Positions 33,391 to 42,722 are shown, counted from the stretch's first letter. The stretch is DNA of 64,000 bases from Streptomyces sp. Je 1-79 (GCF_025195125.1 NZ_JAMGSL010000010.1:100157-164156); one strand, 5' to 3'. Made by a program: numbers and translations. Notes: generated from the letters alone by a model not told the origin.

Positions 33391-34749
33391 CTAGCCGAGC
33401 GCGGACTTCACCACGTCGGCCAGACGGCCGGCCACGGCCCGCGCCTGCTCGATGTCGGCGGCCTCGACCATGACCCGTACGAGCGGCTCGGTGCCGGAGG
33501 GGCGGAGCAGCACCCGGCCGGTGGCGCCCAGCTCGCGCTCGGCGTCGCCGACCGCGGCGGCCAGCTCGCCCGAGGTCTGCACCCGCGACCTGTCCACGTC
33601 GGGCACGTTGACGAGGACCTGCGGCAGCCGCTCCATCACCCCGGCCAGCTCCGCGAGGGACTTGCCGGTGGCCGCGACCCGCGCCGCCAGCATCATGCCG
33701 GTGAGGGTGCCGTCGCCGGTGGTGGCGTGGTCGAGCACGATGACGTGCCCGGACTGCTCGCCGCCGAGCGCGAAGCCGTGCTCCTTCATGGACTCCAGGA
33801 CGTACCGGTCGCCGACCGCCGTCTGCACCAGCTGGAGGCCCTCGCGCTCCATGGCGAGCTTGAAGCCGAGGTTGGACATCACGGTCGCGACGACGGTGTC
33901 GCCGCGCAGCGTCCCGGCCTCGCGCATGGCGAGCGCCAGCACGGCGAGGATCTGGTCGCCGTCGACCTCCTCGCCGGCGGCGTCCACGGCGAGGCAGCGG
34001 TCCGCGTCACCGTCGTGGGCGATGCCGAAGTGGGCGCCGTGCTCGACGACGGCGGCCTTCAGCAGGCCGAGGTGGGTGGAGCCGCAGCCGTCGTTGATGT
34101 TGAGGCCGTCGGGCTCCGCGCCGATCGTGATGACCTCGGCGCCGGCCCGGGCGAACGCCTCGGGCGACACGCGCGAGGCCGCGCCGTGCGCCTCGTCGAG
34201 GACGACCTTGAGCCCGTCGAGCCGGTTCGGCAGGACGGCGATGAGGTGGGCGACGTACTTGTCGAAGCCCTCGTCGTAGTCACGGACCCGGCCGACGCCG
34301 GAGCCGGTCGGCCGCTCCCACGGGGCGCCGGTGCGGTGCTCCTCGTAGACGGACTCGATCCGGTCCTCCAGCTCGTCGGCGAGCTTGTGACCGCCGCGGG
34401 CGAAGAACTTGATGCCGTTGTCGGGCATCGCGTTGTGGCTGGCGGAGAGCATCACACCGAGGTCGGCGCCGAGCGCTCCGGTGAGGTACGCCACGGCGGG
34501 CGTGGGCAGGACGCCGACGCGCAGGACGTCGACGCCCGCGCTCGCGAGGCCCGCCACGACGGCGGCCTCCAGGAACTCTCCCGACGCACGGGGGTCACGC
34601 CCGACCACCGCGGTCGGCCGATGGCCCTCGAAGGTCCCCGCCTCGGCGAGCACGTGCGCCGCCGCGACCGACAGGCCGAGCGCGAGCTCCGCCGTCAGAT
34701 CCGCGTTGGCAACACCGCGCACGCCGTCCGTGCCGAAGAGTCGTCCCAC
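33391..34749 (-). CDS. glmM: Phosphoglucosamine mutase
   Basis: 452 residues. The phospho-serine loop is VMLSASHNAMPDNGIKFF; the metal loop is GIAHDGDADRCLAVD; the sugar loop is LGGEQSGHV. It converts glucosamine-6-phosphate to the 1-phosphate, the step after GlmS. Starts MGRLFGTDGVRGVAN, the canonical beginning. Convergent with the DUF389 gene, with only 10 bases between stops. Confidence 0.96.
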   Translation of the reverse strand: MGRLFGTDGVRGVANADLTAELALGLSVAAAHVLAEAGTFEGHRPTAVVGRDPRASGEFLEAAVVAGLASAGVDVLRVGVLPTPAVAYLTGALGADLGVMLSASHNAMPDNGIKFFARGGHKLADELEDRIESVYEEHRTGAPWERPTGSGVGRVRDYDEGFDKYVAHLIAVLPNRLDGLKVVLDEAHGAASRVSPEAFARAGAEVITIGAEPDGLNINDGCGSTHLGLLKAAVVEHGAHFGIAHDGDADRCLAVDAAGEEVDGDQILAVLALAMREAGTLRGDTVVATVMSNLGFKLAMEREGLQLVQTAVGDRYVLESMKEHGFALGGEQSGHVIVLDHATTGDGTLTGMMLAARVAATGKSLAELAGVMERLPQVLVNVPDVDRSRVQTSGELAAAVGDAERELGATGRVLLRPSGTEPLVRVMVEAADIEQARAVAGRLADVVKSALG

Positions 34750-34846
34750 AGCTGTCCTCCGAAACTGCTCCGAAAATGCGATCCCCTGAGCGCCTGATGC
34801 CCGTTTTCACGTCAAAGCTGTCCGAAAGGACCCAGGGGGAGGAAAA

Positions 34847-34891
34847 GACGTACGCCCCGGCAGCACGGGCAGTGCCGCCGGGGCGTACGTG
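34847..34891 (-). terminator. Terminator of rplM-rpsI
   Basis: A long stem (ACGTACGCCCCGGC pairing with its complement GCCGGGGCGTACGT) with a loop of about 12-16 bases follows the rpsI stop by about 20 bases. Confidence 0.75.
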
Positions 34892-34912
34892 CAAAGCAGA
34901 CCGAGCAGGCGA

Positions 34913-35431
34913 TTAACGCTTGCTGTACTGCGGGGCCTTACGGGCCTTCTTGAGACCGGCCTTCTTGCGCTCGACCGCACGGTCGTCACGCGAGAGGAAG
35001 CCGGCCTTCTTCAGCGGACCGCGGTTGTTCTCCACGTCCGCCTCGTTCAGGGCGCGGGCCACGCCGAGGCGCAGGGCGCCGGCCTGACCGGAGACACCGC
35101 CACCCGCGATGCGGGCGATGACGTCGTAGCGGTTGTCGAGCTCGAGCACCTTGAAGGGCTCGTTGACTTCCTGCTGGTGCACCTTGTTCGGGAAGTAGTC
35201 CTCGAGCGTACGCCCGTTGATCTTCCACTTGCCGGTGCCCGGGACGATCCGGACGCGGGCGATGGCGTTCTTGCGACGGCCCAGGCCGGCGGCCGGCTGC
35301 GGGTCACCGAAGCGGGAAGCCAGGGACTCCGAGGTGTACTCGCCCTCGACGGGGACCTCGGACTCGAAGGTGGTGACCTCGGCGTAGGTCTCCTCGCCCT
35401 CGATGGGGTTCTCAACAGTGGTCTCGGCCAC
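34913..35431 (-). CDS. rpsI: 30S ribosomal protein S9
   Basis: 172 residues. The conserved body is GRRKNAIARVRIVPGTGKW, YDVIARIAGGGVSGQAGALR and the C-terminal KKARKAPQYSKR, whose last Lys-Arg touches the P-site tRNA. An acidic N-terminal extension of about 45 residues (ETTVENPIEGEETYAEV) is typical of actinobacteria. GTG start with AGGAG. Second gene of the rplM-rpsI operon, 44 bases after rplM. Confidence 0.97.
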   Translation of the reverse strand: MAETTVENPIEGEETYAEVTTFESEVPVEGEYTSESLASRFGDPQPAAGLGRRKNAIARVRIVPGTGKWKINGRTLEDYFPNKVHQQEVNEPFKVLELDNRYDVIARIAGGGVSGQAGALRLGVARALNEADVENNRGPLKKAGFLSRDDRAVERKKAGLKKARKAPQYSKR

Positions 35432-35475
35432 GATTCTCCTCAGATTTCTTTCGTTCTTAGGGGGTGTGGCCGGAA

Positions 35476-35919
35476 CTACTGCGCGACCTGGGTGATCTCG
35501 AACGGGACCGGCTGCTGGGCAGCGTGCGGGTGGTTCTCGCCCGCGTAGACCTTCAGCTTCGAGAGCATCTGACGGCCCAGGGTGTTCTTGGGGATCATGC
35601 CCTTGATGGCCTTCTCGACGGCCTTCTCGGGGTTCTTCTCCAGCAGCTCGTCGTAACGGACGGAGCGCAGACCACCCGGGAAGCCGGAGTGGCGGTACGC
35701 CAGCTTCTGGGTCTTCTTGTTGCCGGAGAGGTGGACCTTGTCAGCGTTGATGATGATGACGAAGTCGCCCATGTCCATGTGGGGCGCGTAGACGGGCTTG
35801 TGCTTGCCTCGCAGGAGGTTCGCAGCCGTCGTCGCCAGACGGCCCAGGACAACGTCCTGAGCGTCGATGATGTGCCACTGGCGAGTGACATCGCCGGGCT
35901 TGGGGCTGTACGTACGCAC
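35476..35919 (-). CDS. rplM: 50S ribosomal protein L13
   Basis: 147 residues: MRTYSPKPGDVTRQWHIIDA, VVLGRLATTAANLLRGKHKP, GMIPKNTLGRQMLSKLKVYA. An early assembly protein that binds 23S rRNA. GTG start. First gene of the rplM-rpsI operon; the 227-base upstream gap to the ABC-F stop must hold its promoter, which I could not place firmly. Confidence 0.97.
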   Translation of the reverse strand: MRTYSPKPGDVTRQWHIIDAQDVVLGRLATTAANLLRGKHKPVYAPHMDMGDFVIIINADKVHLSGNKKTQKLAYRHSGFPGGLRSVRYDELLEKNPEKAVEKAIKGMIPKNTLGRQMLSKLKVYAGENHPHAAQQPVPFEITQVAQ

Positions 35920-36146
35920 TTCGTAGCCTTCGCTTCTTCAGTGGATGGAGTCCAGACACACCTGAAGCGATCATGCAGCTGGGGCCTGCACTGCCGGGAA
36001 CACCGCCCGTATGCGAGCCACTGGTAACTGCTCCAGGGAACCTGCGTAAGGGCCCTTCGCGTGAGAACGACGAAGCCAATACGCATAACAAACCGCAACA
36101 GTACCCGCGCCGCCCCCGACCGGTCAAAACGCCGCGGGACGCCGGG

Positions 36147-37778
36147 TCAGCGCACCCGGTCGACCCGGCGCTCGTCCCAGACCGGCTCGGGGGTCTCCCG
36201 TACGACCCCGTCCGAGCCGAAGACCAGGTAGCGGTCGAAGGTCTTCGCGAACCAGCGGTCGTGCGTGACGGCGAGCACCGTGCCGTCGTACGACTCCAGT
36301 CCGTCCTGCAGCGCCTCCGCCGACTCCAGGTCCAGGTTGTCCGTCGGTTCGTCGAGCAGCAGGGCCGTCGTGCCCGAGAGCTCCAGGAGCAGGATCTGGA
36401 AGCGGGCCTGCTGGCCGCCGGAGAGCTTGTCGAAGGGCTGGTCGCCCTGCGCCTCCAGCTCGTACCGCCGCAGGACCGACATCGCCCCGCCGCGGTCCTT
36501 GGCGTGCTCCGACCAGAGGATGTCCACGAGGGAACGGCCCTGGAGCTCCGGGTGGGCGTGGGTCTGCGCGAAGTGGCCCGGGACCACCCGCGCGCCCGTC
36601 TTCCACAGGCCCGTGTGCGCCACGGACGGATCCCCGGCGAGCAGCCGCAGGAAGTGCGACTTGCCCGACCCGTTCGAGCCGAGGACCGCGACCCGCTCGC
36701 CGTAGAAGATCTCCAGCGAGAACGGCTTCATCAGACCGGTCAGCTCAAGGTTCTCGCAGGTCACGGCCCGTACGCCGGTCCGCCCGCCGCGCAGCCGCAT
36801 CCGGATGTCCTGCTCGCGCGGCGGCTCCGGCGGCGGGCCGGCCTCCTCGAACTTCTTCAGCCGGGTCTGCGCCGCCGCGTACCGGGACGCCATCTCGTGG
36901 CTGACCGCAGCCGCCTGCCGCAGGTTGACCACCAGCTTCTTCAGCTGCGCGTGCTTCTCCTCCCAGCGCCGCTTCAGCTCCTCGAAGCGGGCGAACCGCT
37001 CCCGCCGCGCGTCGTGGAAGGTCTCGAAGCCTCCGCCGTGCACCCAGACGTCCGACCCGGCAGGGCCCGGCTCGACCGCGATGATCTTCTGCGCCGCCCG
37101 GGCGAGCAGCTCCCGGTCGTGGGAGATGAAGAGCACGGTCTTACGGGTCTCCCGCAGCCGCTCCTCCAGCCACCGCTTGCCGGGGACGTCGAGGTAGTTG
37201 TCCGGCTCGTCGAGCAGCAGCACCTCGTCACCGCCGCGCAGCAGCGACTCCAGGACCAGTCGCTTCTGCTCACCGCCGCTGAGCGTACGGACCTCGCGGA
37301 ACTGCGCCTTCTCGTACGGGACGCCGAGCGCGGCCATCGTGCACATGTCCCAGACGGTCTCGGCCTCGTACCCCTGGACCTCCGCCCAGTCGCTGAGGGC
37401 CTGCGCGTACGCCATCTGCGCGGCCTCGTCGTCGACCGTCATGATCAGGTGCTCGGCCGCGTCGACCGCCTTCGCCGCCTCGCGGATGCGCGGCTGGGCG
37501 ACCGAGACCAGCAGGTCGCGGACCGTACGCTCGTCCCTCACCGAGCCGACGAACTGCGGCATCACACCGAGCCCGCCGCTCACCGTGACCGAGCCGCCGT
37601 GCGGCTGGAGCTCCCCGGAGATCATCCGGAGCAGTGTGGTCTTACCGGCGCCGTTGGCCCCGACCAGGGCGACGACGGCGCCCTCCCCGACCCGGAAGGA
37701 GGCGTCCGCGAGCAGGACCCTCCCGTCGGGAAGGTAGTACTCCAGATGCGCGGCCTCGACATGTCCCATGAGGTGCAT
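36147..37778 (-). CDS. ABC-F family ATP-binding protein
   Basis: About 543 residues: two ABC cassettes and no membrane segment. Cassette 1 has VALVGANGAGKTTLLR, LSGGEQKRLVLESLL and VLLLDEPDNYLD; cassette 2 has VAVLGSNGSGKSHFLR, LSGGQQARFQILLLE and ALLLDEPTDNLD. Between them is a charged helical linker (RRWEEKHAQLKKLVVNLRQA). ABC-F proteins act on the ribosome as EttA-like translation factors or antibiotic protectors; which applies is not clear, although its place beside ribosomal genes suits a housekeeping role. ATG 37769 is a possible later start. Confidence 0.87.
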   Translation of the reverse strand: MHLMGHVEAAHLEYYLPDGRVLLADASFRVGEGAVVALVGANGAGKTTLLRMISGELQPHGGSVTVSGGLGVMPQFVGSVRDERTVRDLLVSVAQPRIREAAKAVDAAEHLIMTVDDEAAQMAYAQALSDWAEVQGYEAETVWDMCTMAALGVPYEKAQFREVRTLSGGEQKRLVLESLLRGGDEVLLLDEPDNYLDVPGKRWLEERLRETRKTVLFISHDRELLARAAQKIIAVEPGPAGSDVWVHGGGFETFHDARRERFARFEELKRRWEEKHAQLKKLVVNLRQAAAVSHEMASRYAAAQTRLKKFEEAGPPPEPPREQDIRMRLRGGRTGVRAVTCENLELTGLMKPFSLEIFYGERVAVLGSNGSGKSHFLRLLAGDPSVAHTGLWKTGARVVPGHFAQTHAHPELQGRSLVDILWSEHAKDRGGAMSVLRRYELEAQGDQPFDKLSGGQQARFQILLLELSGTTALLLDEPTDNLDLESAEALQDGLESYDGTVLAVTHDRWFAKTFDRYLVFGSDGVVRETPEPVWDERRVDRVR

Positions 37779-37825
37779 TGTCGCCGCCCGCACCGCTGTG
37801 CCCCAACCGGTTTAGGATGCGCGGC

Positions 37826-38749
37826 ATGAGCTTTGGGGGATCCCAGTGGCCGCAGGAGCCGCAGCAGCCGGGACAGCAGCAGTACGGACAGCAGTACGGG
37901 AACCAGTTCGGCCAGCAGCAGCCGAGCCCGTTCCCGGCGGCATCGGACGGCGGGACGCCCGACTGGGGCGCCCTCGCCGACGCCTCCGCGGCCGGCCGGC
38001 GCCGTAAGCGCTGGCTGGTCGTGGGCGGTGGCGTGCTGGCCGCCCTCGTCGTCGGCTCGATCGTCGCCACGGCGGTCGTGAAGAGCAACGAGACCGACGA
38101 CACGGGGAAGAACGGCACGGTCACCCCCACCGGCTCAGCCGCCCCCAGCGACTCCCCCACCCCCGGCCCGACGTTCTCCTCCGTCGCGCCGCCGCCCCCG
38201 CCCAACCCCAAGGACTTCATCTCGGACGAGAAGAAGGACAAGGCCCCGCTCAGCGCCGAGGGCCTCTTCCCGGGCAAGAAGCTGACGATGAGCGGCCGGG
38301 CCTACAAGAAGGGCGCGACCTCCTCCACGACCGACTGCGCGAGCGTCACGCAGGGCGGTCTGGGCGCGGTGCTGAAGAAGAACGGCTGCGACCGGGTGAT
38401 CCGCGCCACGTACGTGAAGGACGGGGTCGCCGTCACCGTCGGCGTCGCCGTGTTCCCCACCGAGGCGGCGGCGCTCAAGGCGAAGGACCAGGCCAGCGGT
38501 GGCATCGCGCCGCTGGCGGGGTCCGGGGTGAAGGAATTCTGCCGCGCGACGGTCTGTCTGCGCCGGGCCAACTCGATCGGCCGGTACGCGTACTTCACGC
38601 AGGCGGGCTTCACGAACGGCAAGAAGGTCACCACGTCCGACAAGGCCGTCTTCCAGTCCAGCGACGACCTGGGCACCTTCGCCTTCAACCAGATCTACGC
38701 CCGCGGCAAGTCCCAGGCCTCGGCGGCGGCGGGCGCGCCCAAGGAGTGA
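37826..38749 (+). CDS. Membrane-anchored secreted protein, unknown function
   Basis: 307 residues. A Gln/Gly/Pro-rich cytosolic head (QQPGQQQYGQQYGNQFGQQQ) precedes one membrane segment (KRWLVVGGGVLAALVVGSIV), a Thr/Pro/Ser linker and an extracellular domain with four Cys (TTDCASV, KNGCDRV, EFCRATVCLRR), likely disulfide-bonded. The head resembles actinobacterial lipoprotein or septum-linked proteins with low-complexity tails. TAGGAT at 37813-37818 ends 7 bases before ATG 37826; AGGA also fits. Confidence 0.75.
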   Translation: MSFGGSQWPQEPQQPGQQQYGQQYGNQFGQQQPSPFPAASDGGTPDWGALADASAAGRRRKRWLVVGGGVLAALVVGSIVATAVVKSNETDDTGKNGTVTPTGSAAPSDSPTPGPTFSSVAPPPPPNPKDFISDEKKDKAPLSAEGLFPGKKLTMSGRAYKKGATSSTTDCASVTQGGLGAVLKKNGCDRVIRATYVKDGVAVTVGVAVFPTEAAALKAKDQASGGIAPLAGSGVKEFCRATVCLRRANSIGRYAYFTQAGFTNGKKVTTSDKAVFQSSDDLGTFAFNQIYARGKSQASAAAGAPKE

Positions 38750-38759
38750 CGACCGTGGA

Positions 38760-38780
38760 CGGGCGCCCGACAGGCGCCCG
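38760..38780. terminator. Terminator between convergent genes (secreted protein / truA)
   Basis: CGGGCGCC-CGACA-GGCGCCCG: an 8-bp GC-only stem with a 5-base loop, 11 bases after one stop and 34 before the truA stop on the other strand. Probably used in both directions. Confidence 0.6.
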
Positions 38781-38813
38781 CCCCTGGTGGTGCGGCGAGG
38801 ACGTACGGCCGGA

Positions 38814-39668
38814 TCAGCAGCAGCCGGCGCCCGGCAGGGTGCGCCTGTTCCTGGCCTCGCGGTTGCGCTCGGCCAGCAGCTCGTCGGCCGGGTAGCCGAC
38901 CTCTTCGAGGGTGAGTCCGTGCGGACGGACCACGTGCACGGCCGAGTCCCGCACACCGGCCGCGAGCACCTTCGCGGGCCAGTCCACCGGGCGGTGTCCG
39001 TCGCCGACGAAGAGCAGCGCGCCGACGAGCGAGCGGACCATGTTGTGGCAGAAGGCGTCCGCCTTCACGGTCGCTTCGAGCACACCCCCGGGCCGCCGCT
39101 CCCAGCGGAGCTCCTGGAGCGTACGGATGGTCGTGGCGCCCTCGCGCCTCTTGCAGTACGCGGCGAAGTCGTGTTCGCCGACGAGCCGCTCGGCCGCGGC
39201 GTTCATGGCGTCCATGTCGAGGCTCCAGTCGTGCCACAGGACGTGGCCGCGCAGGAGGGGGTCGACACCGCCGGGGTTGTCGGTGACACGGTAGGCGTAC
39301 CGGCGCCAGATCGCGGAGAAGCGCGCGTTGAACCCCGCGGGGGCCTCGGTGAGCCGCCAGACCCGTACGTCGTGCGAGAGCCGCCCTGCGAGCCGCCGGA
39401 GCAGCTTGTCCTGGTGCTCGGCCCACAGCTCGACGGGCAGATCGACGTGCGCGACCTGGCCACGGGCGTGCACACCGGCGTCGGTGCGGCCGGCGACGGT
39501 CAGCTCGTACGTCTCCGTGGACCGGGTCACGGTCTTCAGGGCGTCCTCGATGTCGCCCTGGACGGTCCGCCGTCCCTGAGCCTGCTTGGCCCAGCCGGAG
39601 AAGTCCTTGCCGTCGTAGGAAAGGTCGAGCCGGACTCGTACGAATCCGGGCTGCACGTCATCGCTCAC
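38814..39668 (-). CDS. truA: tRNA pseudouridine(38-40) synthase TruA
   Basis: 284 residues. The catalytic Asp is in the conserved TVAGRTDAGVHARGQVAH; RLDLSYDGKDFSGWAKQ and FCHNMVRSLVGALLFVG are the family's other signatures. It makes pseudouridine at positions 38-40 of the tRNA anticodon arm. GTG 39668 (VSDDVQPGF) is chosen as it gives the usual length. It follows rplQ behind a strong hairpin, the common actinobacterial order. Confidence 0.95.
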   Translation of the reverse strand: MSDDVQPGFVRVRLDLSYDGKDFSGWAKQAQGRRTVQGDIEDALKTVTRSTETYELTVAGRTDAGVHARGQVAHVDLPVELWAEHQDKLLRRLAGRLSHDVRVWRLTEAPAGFNARFSAIWRRYAYRVTDNPGGVDPLLRGHVLWHDWSLDMDAMNAAAERLVGEHDFAAYCKRREGATTIRTLQELRWERRPGGVLEATVKADAFCHNMVRSLVGALLFVGDGHRPVDWPAKVLAAGVRDSAVHVVRPHGLTLEEVGYPADELLAERNREARNRRTLPGAGCC

Positions 39669-39696
39669 GCGGGAGATCCTCTCAAACACACGGGAA

Positions 39697-39725
39697 CGGG
39701 CCCGTACCCCAGGGGTACGGGCCCG
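39697..39725 (-). terminator. Terminator of the alpha operon (after rplQ)
   Basis: Perfect 14-bp stem CGGGCCCGTACCCC / GGGGTACGGGCCCG with a single-base loop, 27 bases after the rplQ stop. It separates rplQ from truA. Confidence 0.8.
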
Positions 39726-39751
39726 CACACGAAGAAAACCGGAACGAACGC

Positions 39752-40240
39752 TTACGCGTCCTTCGGCTCCTCGGCCGGAGCGGCGTCCTCGGCGTCGGTC
39801 TTCTCGACCTTGGCCTCGTCGGCCTCCTTGACGGCACGCTTGGCGGCGGCCTCGGCCTCGGCGACGGTCGCCTTCTTGGCGATCTCGCCCTCGACCAGCT
39901 CGATCACGGCCATCGGGGCGTTGTCGCCACGACGGTTGCCGATCTTGGTGATACGGGTGTAGCCACCCGGGCGCTCGGAGTAGCGCGGGGCGATCTCGGT
40001 GAAGAGCGTGTGGACGACGCCCTTGTCCGTGATCGTCTGCAGCACCAGGCGACGGTTGTGGATGTCGCCCTTCTTCGCCTTGGTGATCAGGCGCTCGGCG
40101 ACCGGACGCAGGCGGCGGGCCTTGGCCTCGGTCGTGGTGATGCGGCCGTGCTCGAAGAGGGACTTCGCCAGGTTGGCGAGCAGCAGACGCTCGTGAGCGG
40201 CACTGCCACCGAGGCGGGCACCCTTGGCGGGACGCGGCAT
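39752..40240 (-). CDS. rplQ: 50S ribosomal protein L17
   Basis: 162 residues. Core MPRPAKGARLGGSAAHERLL, LAKSLFEHGRITTTEAKARR, GYTRITKIGNRRGDNAPMAV; the long Ala/Glu/Lys-rich C-terminal tail is an actinobacterial addition. ATG 40240 with AGGAG upstream. Last gene of the alpha-operon segment after rpoA. Confidence 0.96.
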   Translation of the reverse strand: MPRPAKGARLGGSAAHERLLLANLAKSLFEHGRITTTEAKARRLRPVAERLITKAKKGDIHNRRLVLQTITDKGVVHTLFTEIAPRYSERPGGYTRITKIGNRRGDNAPMAVIELVEGEIAKKATVAEAEAAAKRAVKEADEAKVEKTDAEDAAPAEEPKDA

Positions 40241-40420
40241 GGTGTTTCTCCTTGTGATCTGCACCGGCCGTATGAGGTACCGGTGTCAGTGTCCGAGCGG
40301 GCGGTCGCCCGTCGGAGATCCGGGCTGCCCCCGTAGGGGACGACCGGAAGGGGCGCGGGGCACTGTGCGACAAGCCGCAGCGCACCCGCACCCGAGTACG
40401 GACCGTGAAGGCCCGAGCTC

Positions 40421-41443
40421 TTAGTACTGCTCGGTCTCGACGAACCCGGCGTCCGCGTCGTCGTCGGCGCCGAAGGCGTCCGCGGCGGCGGTCGGGTCGA
40501 ATCCGGGCGGGCTGTCCTTGAGGGCCAGGCCCATGCCGGCCAGCTTCGCCTTGACCTCGTCGATCGACTTCGCACCGAAGTTGCGGATGTCGAGCAGGTC
40601 GGCCTCGGAGCGCGCCACGAGCTCACCCACGGAGTGGATGCCCTCACGCTTGAGGCAGTTGTACGAACGAACGGTGAGCTCGAGCTCCTCGATCGGCAGC
40701 GCCAGGTCGGCGGCGAGGGCGGCGTCCGTGGGGGACGGGCCCATGTCGATGCCCTCGGCGTCGATGTTGAGCTCGCGCGCCAGACCGAACAGCTCGACCA
40801 GGGTCTTACCGGCGGACGCCATGGCGTCGCGCGGGCGCATGGCCTGCTTGGTCTCGACGTCGACGATCAGCTTGTCGAAGTCGGTGCGCTGCTCGACACG
40901 GGTCGCCTCGACCTTGTACGTGACCTTGAGCACCGGCGAGTAGATGGAGTCGACCGGGATACGGCCGATCTCCTGGCCCACCTGCTTGTTCTGCACGGCG
41001 GAGACGTAGCCGCGACCGCGCTCGACGGTCAGCTCCATCTCCAGCTTGCCCTTGCCGTTGAGCGTGGCGAGCACCAGGTCGGGGTTGTGCACCTCGACGC
41101 CGGCCGGCGGGGCGATGTCAGCAGCGGTGACCAGGCCGGGGCCCTGCTTGCGCAGGTACATCACGACCGGCTCGTCGTGCTCCGAGGAGACGACCAGCTG
41201 CTTGATGTTGAGGATGAGGTCGGTGACGTCCTCCTTGACGCCCGGCACGGTGGTGAACTCGTGCAGGACACCGTCGATACGGATGGACGTGACGGCCGCA
41301 CCCGGGATCGAGGAGAGGAGCGTACGGCGGAGGCTGTTGCCGAGCGTGTAGCCGAAGCCCGGCTCCAGGGGCTCGATGACGAACCGCGAGCGGAATTCGT
41401 CGACGACCTCTTCGGTCAGCGAGGGACGCTGAGCGATCAGCAT
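40421..41443 (-). CDS. rpoA: DNA-directed RNA polymerase subunit alpha
   Basis: 340 residues. The N-terminal assembly domain includes MLIAQRPSLTEEVVDEFRSR, FVIEPLEPGFGYTLGNSLRR and TLLSSIPGAAVTSIRIDGVL; the C-terminal domain (LELTVRSYNCLKREGIHSVG, KSIDEVKAKLAGMGLALKDS) contacts DNA and activators. The Asp-rich end DAFGADDDADAGFVETEQY is typical of Streptomyces. Confidence 0.98.
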   Translation of the reverse strand: MLIAQRPSLTEEVVDEFRSRFVIEPLEPGFGYTLGNSLRRTLLSSIPGAAVTSIRIDGVLHEFTTVPGVKEDVTDLILNIKQLVVSSEHDEPVVMYLRKQGPGLVTAADIAPPAGVEVHNPDLVLATLNGKGKLEMELTVERGRGYVSAVQNKQVGQEIGRIPVDSIYSPVLKVTYKVEATRVEQRTDFDKLIVDVETKQAMRPRDAMASAGKTLVELFGLARELNIDAEGIDMGPSPTDAALAADLALPIEELELTVRSYNCLKREGIHSVGELVARSEADLLDIRNFGAKSIDEVKAKLAGMGLALKDSPPGFDPTAAADAFGADDDADAGFVETEQY

Positions 41444-41571
41444 GGTGTGTGTTCCTTCAGTCGTGGACGCCCACTATTTGACGCCCGACGGGTACTACGT
41501 ACTGCAAGGGTACGGGCGGCACCGCCCCGGAGAGCCGTACCGCCCGAAACCTCAGATCAAGCAGCCGTGCG

Positions 41572-41976
41572 TCAGACGCGGCGGCGCTTGGGGGGACGGC
41601 AGCCGTTGTGCGGCGTGGGGGTGACGTCCTGGATCGAACCGACCTCGAGGCCCGTGGCCTGGAGGGAACGGATCGCGGTCTCACGGCCGGAGCCGGGACC
41701 CTTGACGAAGACGTCGACCTTGCGCATGCCGTGCTCCTGCGCGCGGCGAGCGGCCGACTCGGCGGCCATCTGCGCGGCGAACGGGGTGGACTTGCGCGAG
41801 CCCTTGAAGCCGACGTGGCCGGCGGAGGCCCAGGAGATCACGTTGCCCGAGGGGTCCGTGATCGAGACGATCGTGTTGTTGAACGTGCTCTTGATGTGCG
41901 CGTGGCCGTGAGCGACGTTCTTCTTTTCCTTGCGGCGCACCTTCTTGGCAGCGCCCTGACGACCCTTGGGGGGCAT
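41572..41976 (-). CDS. rpsK: 30S ribosomal protein S11
   Basis: 134 residues. MPPKGRQGAAKKVRRKEKKN precedes the core VAHGHAHIKSTFNNTIVSIT and the C-terminal GSIQDVTPTPHNGCRPPKRR. S11 lines the 30S platform near the mRNA exit. Between rpsM and rpoA in the alpha operon. Confidence 0.97.
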   Translation of the reverse strand: MPPKGRQGAAKKVRRKEKKNVAHGHAHIKSTFNNTIVSITDPSGNVISWASAGHVGFKGSRKSTPFAAQMAAESAARRAQEHGMRKVDVFVKGPGSGRETAIRSLQATGLEVGSIQDVTPTPHNGCRPPKRRRV

Positions 41977-42042
41977 CTATTACTCCTACGGGAGGTGGTC
42001 GGTCCTACAGCGAAGACCGCTTGGTCAAGCGTCCGCTGAGGA

Positions 42043-42423
42043 CTACTTCTTGCCCGGCTTCTTCTTACCGGCGATGGCGCGACGCGGGCCCTTGCGGGTA
42101 CGGGCGTTCGTGCTGGTGCGCTGACCGTGCACGGGCAGGCCACGACGGTGGCGGATGCCCTGGTAGCACTGGATCTCGATCTTGCGGCGGATGTCGCCCT
42201 GGATCTCGCGGCGGAGGTCACCCTCGGTCTGGAGGTTGGCGTCCACGTACTCGCGGATCTTGACCAGGTCCTCTTCGGCCAGGTCACGAACGCGGGTGTT
42301 CGGGTTCACGCCGGTGGAGGCGAGGATCTCCTTGGACCGGGTACGCCCGATACCGAAGACGTAGGTGAGTGCGATCTCCACACGCTTTTCGCGCGGGATG
42401 TCAACACCGGAAACGCGTGCCAT
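42043..42423 (-). CDS. rpsM: 30S ribosomal protein S13
   Basis: 126 residues: MARVSGVDIPREKRVEIALT, YVFGIGRTRSKEILASTGVN, HRRGLPVHGQRTSTNARTRK and the basic end KKPGKK. S13 sits at the head of the 30S subunit against the P-site tRNA and 50S bridge. Confidence 0.97.
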   Translation of the reverse strand: MARVSGVDIPREKRVEIALTYVFGIGRTRSKEILASTGVNPNTRVRDLAEEDLVKIREYVDANLQTEGDLRREIQGDIRRKIEIQCYQGIRHRRGLPVHGQRTSTNARTRKGPRRAIAGKKKPGKK

Positions 42424-42608
42424 TCAATGGCTCCTGTGTGTTCGGGGGTCTTCCGCAAAGCCGCTCCCGACCGCCGTATGAGGTACGAATCGGGTCCCCG
42501 GCCCCCGCCGGAGGTGCCGCCGACCCTTACGGGCTGGGCGGGCTCTGCGTATGTACGTATTGCTTGCGTCGCGCGAAGAACTGCGGGGTGCAGGTCGGTC
42601 GGCGTGCG

Positions 42609-42722
42609 TCAGCCCTGGCGCTGCTTGTGGCGCAGGTTGTCGCAGATGACCATGACCCGGCCGTGACGGCGGATCACCTTGCACTTGTCGCAGATCTTCT
42701 TGACGCTCGGCTTGACCTTCAT
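42609..42722 (-). CDS. rpmJ: 50S ribosomal protein L36
   Basis: 37 residues: MKVKPSVKKICDKCKVIRRH, GRVMVICDNLRHKQRQG. Its three Cys and one His form a zinc site, so this is the zinc-binding (C+) form, in contrast to the zinc-free alternative that Streptomyces also carry under Zur control. Confidence 0.97.
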   Translation of the reverse strand: MKVKPSVKKICDKCKVIRRHGRVMVICDNLRHKQRQG

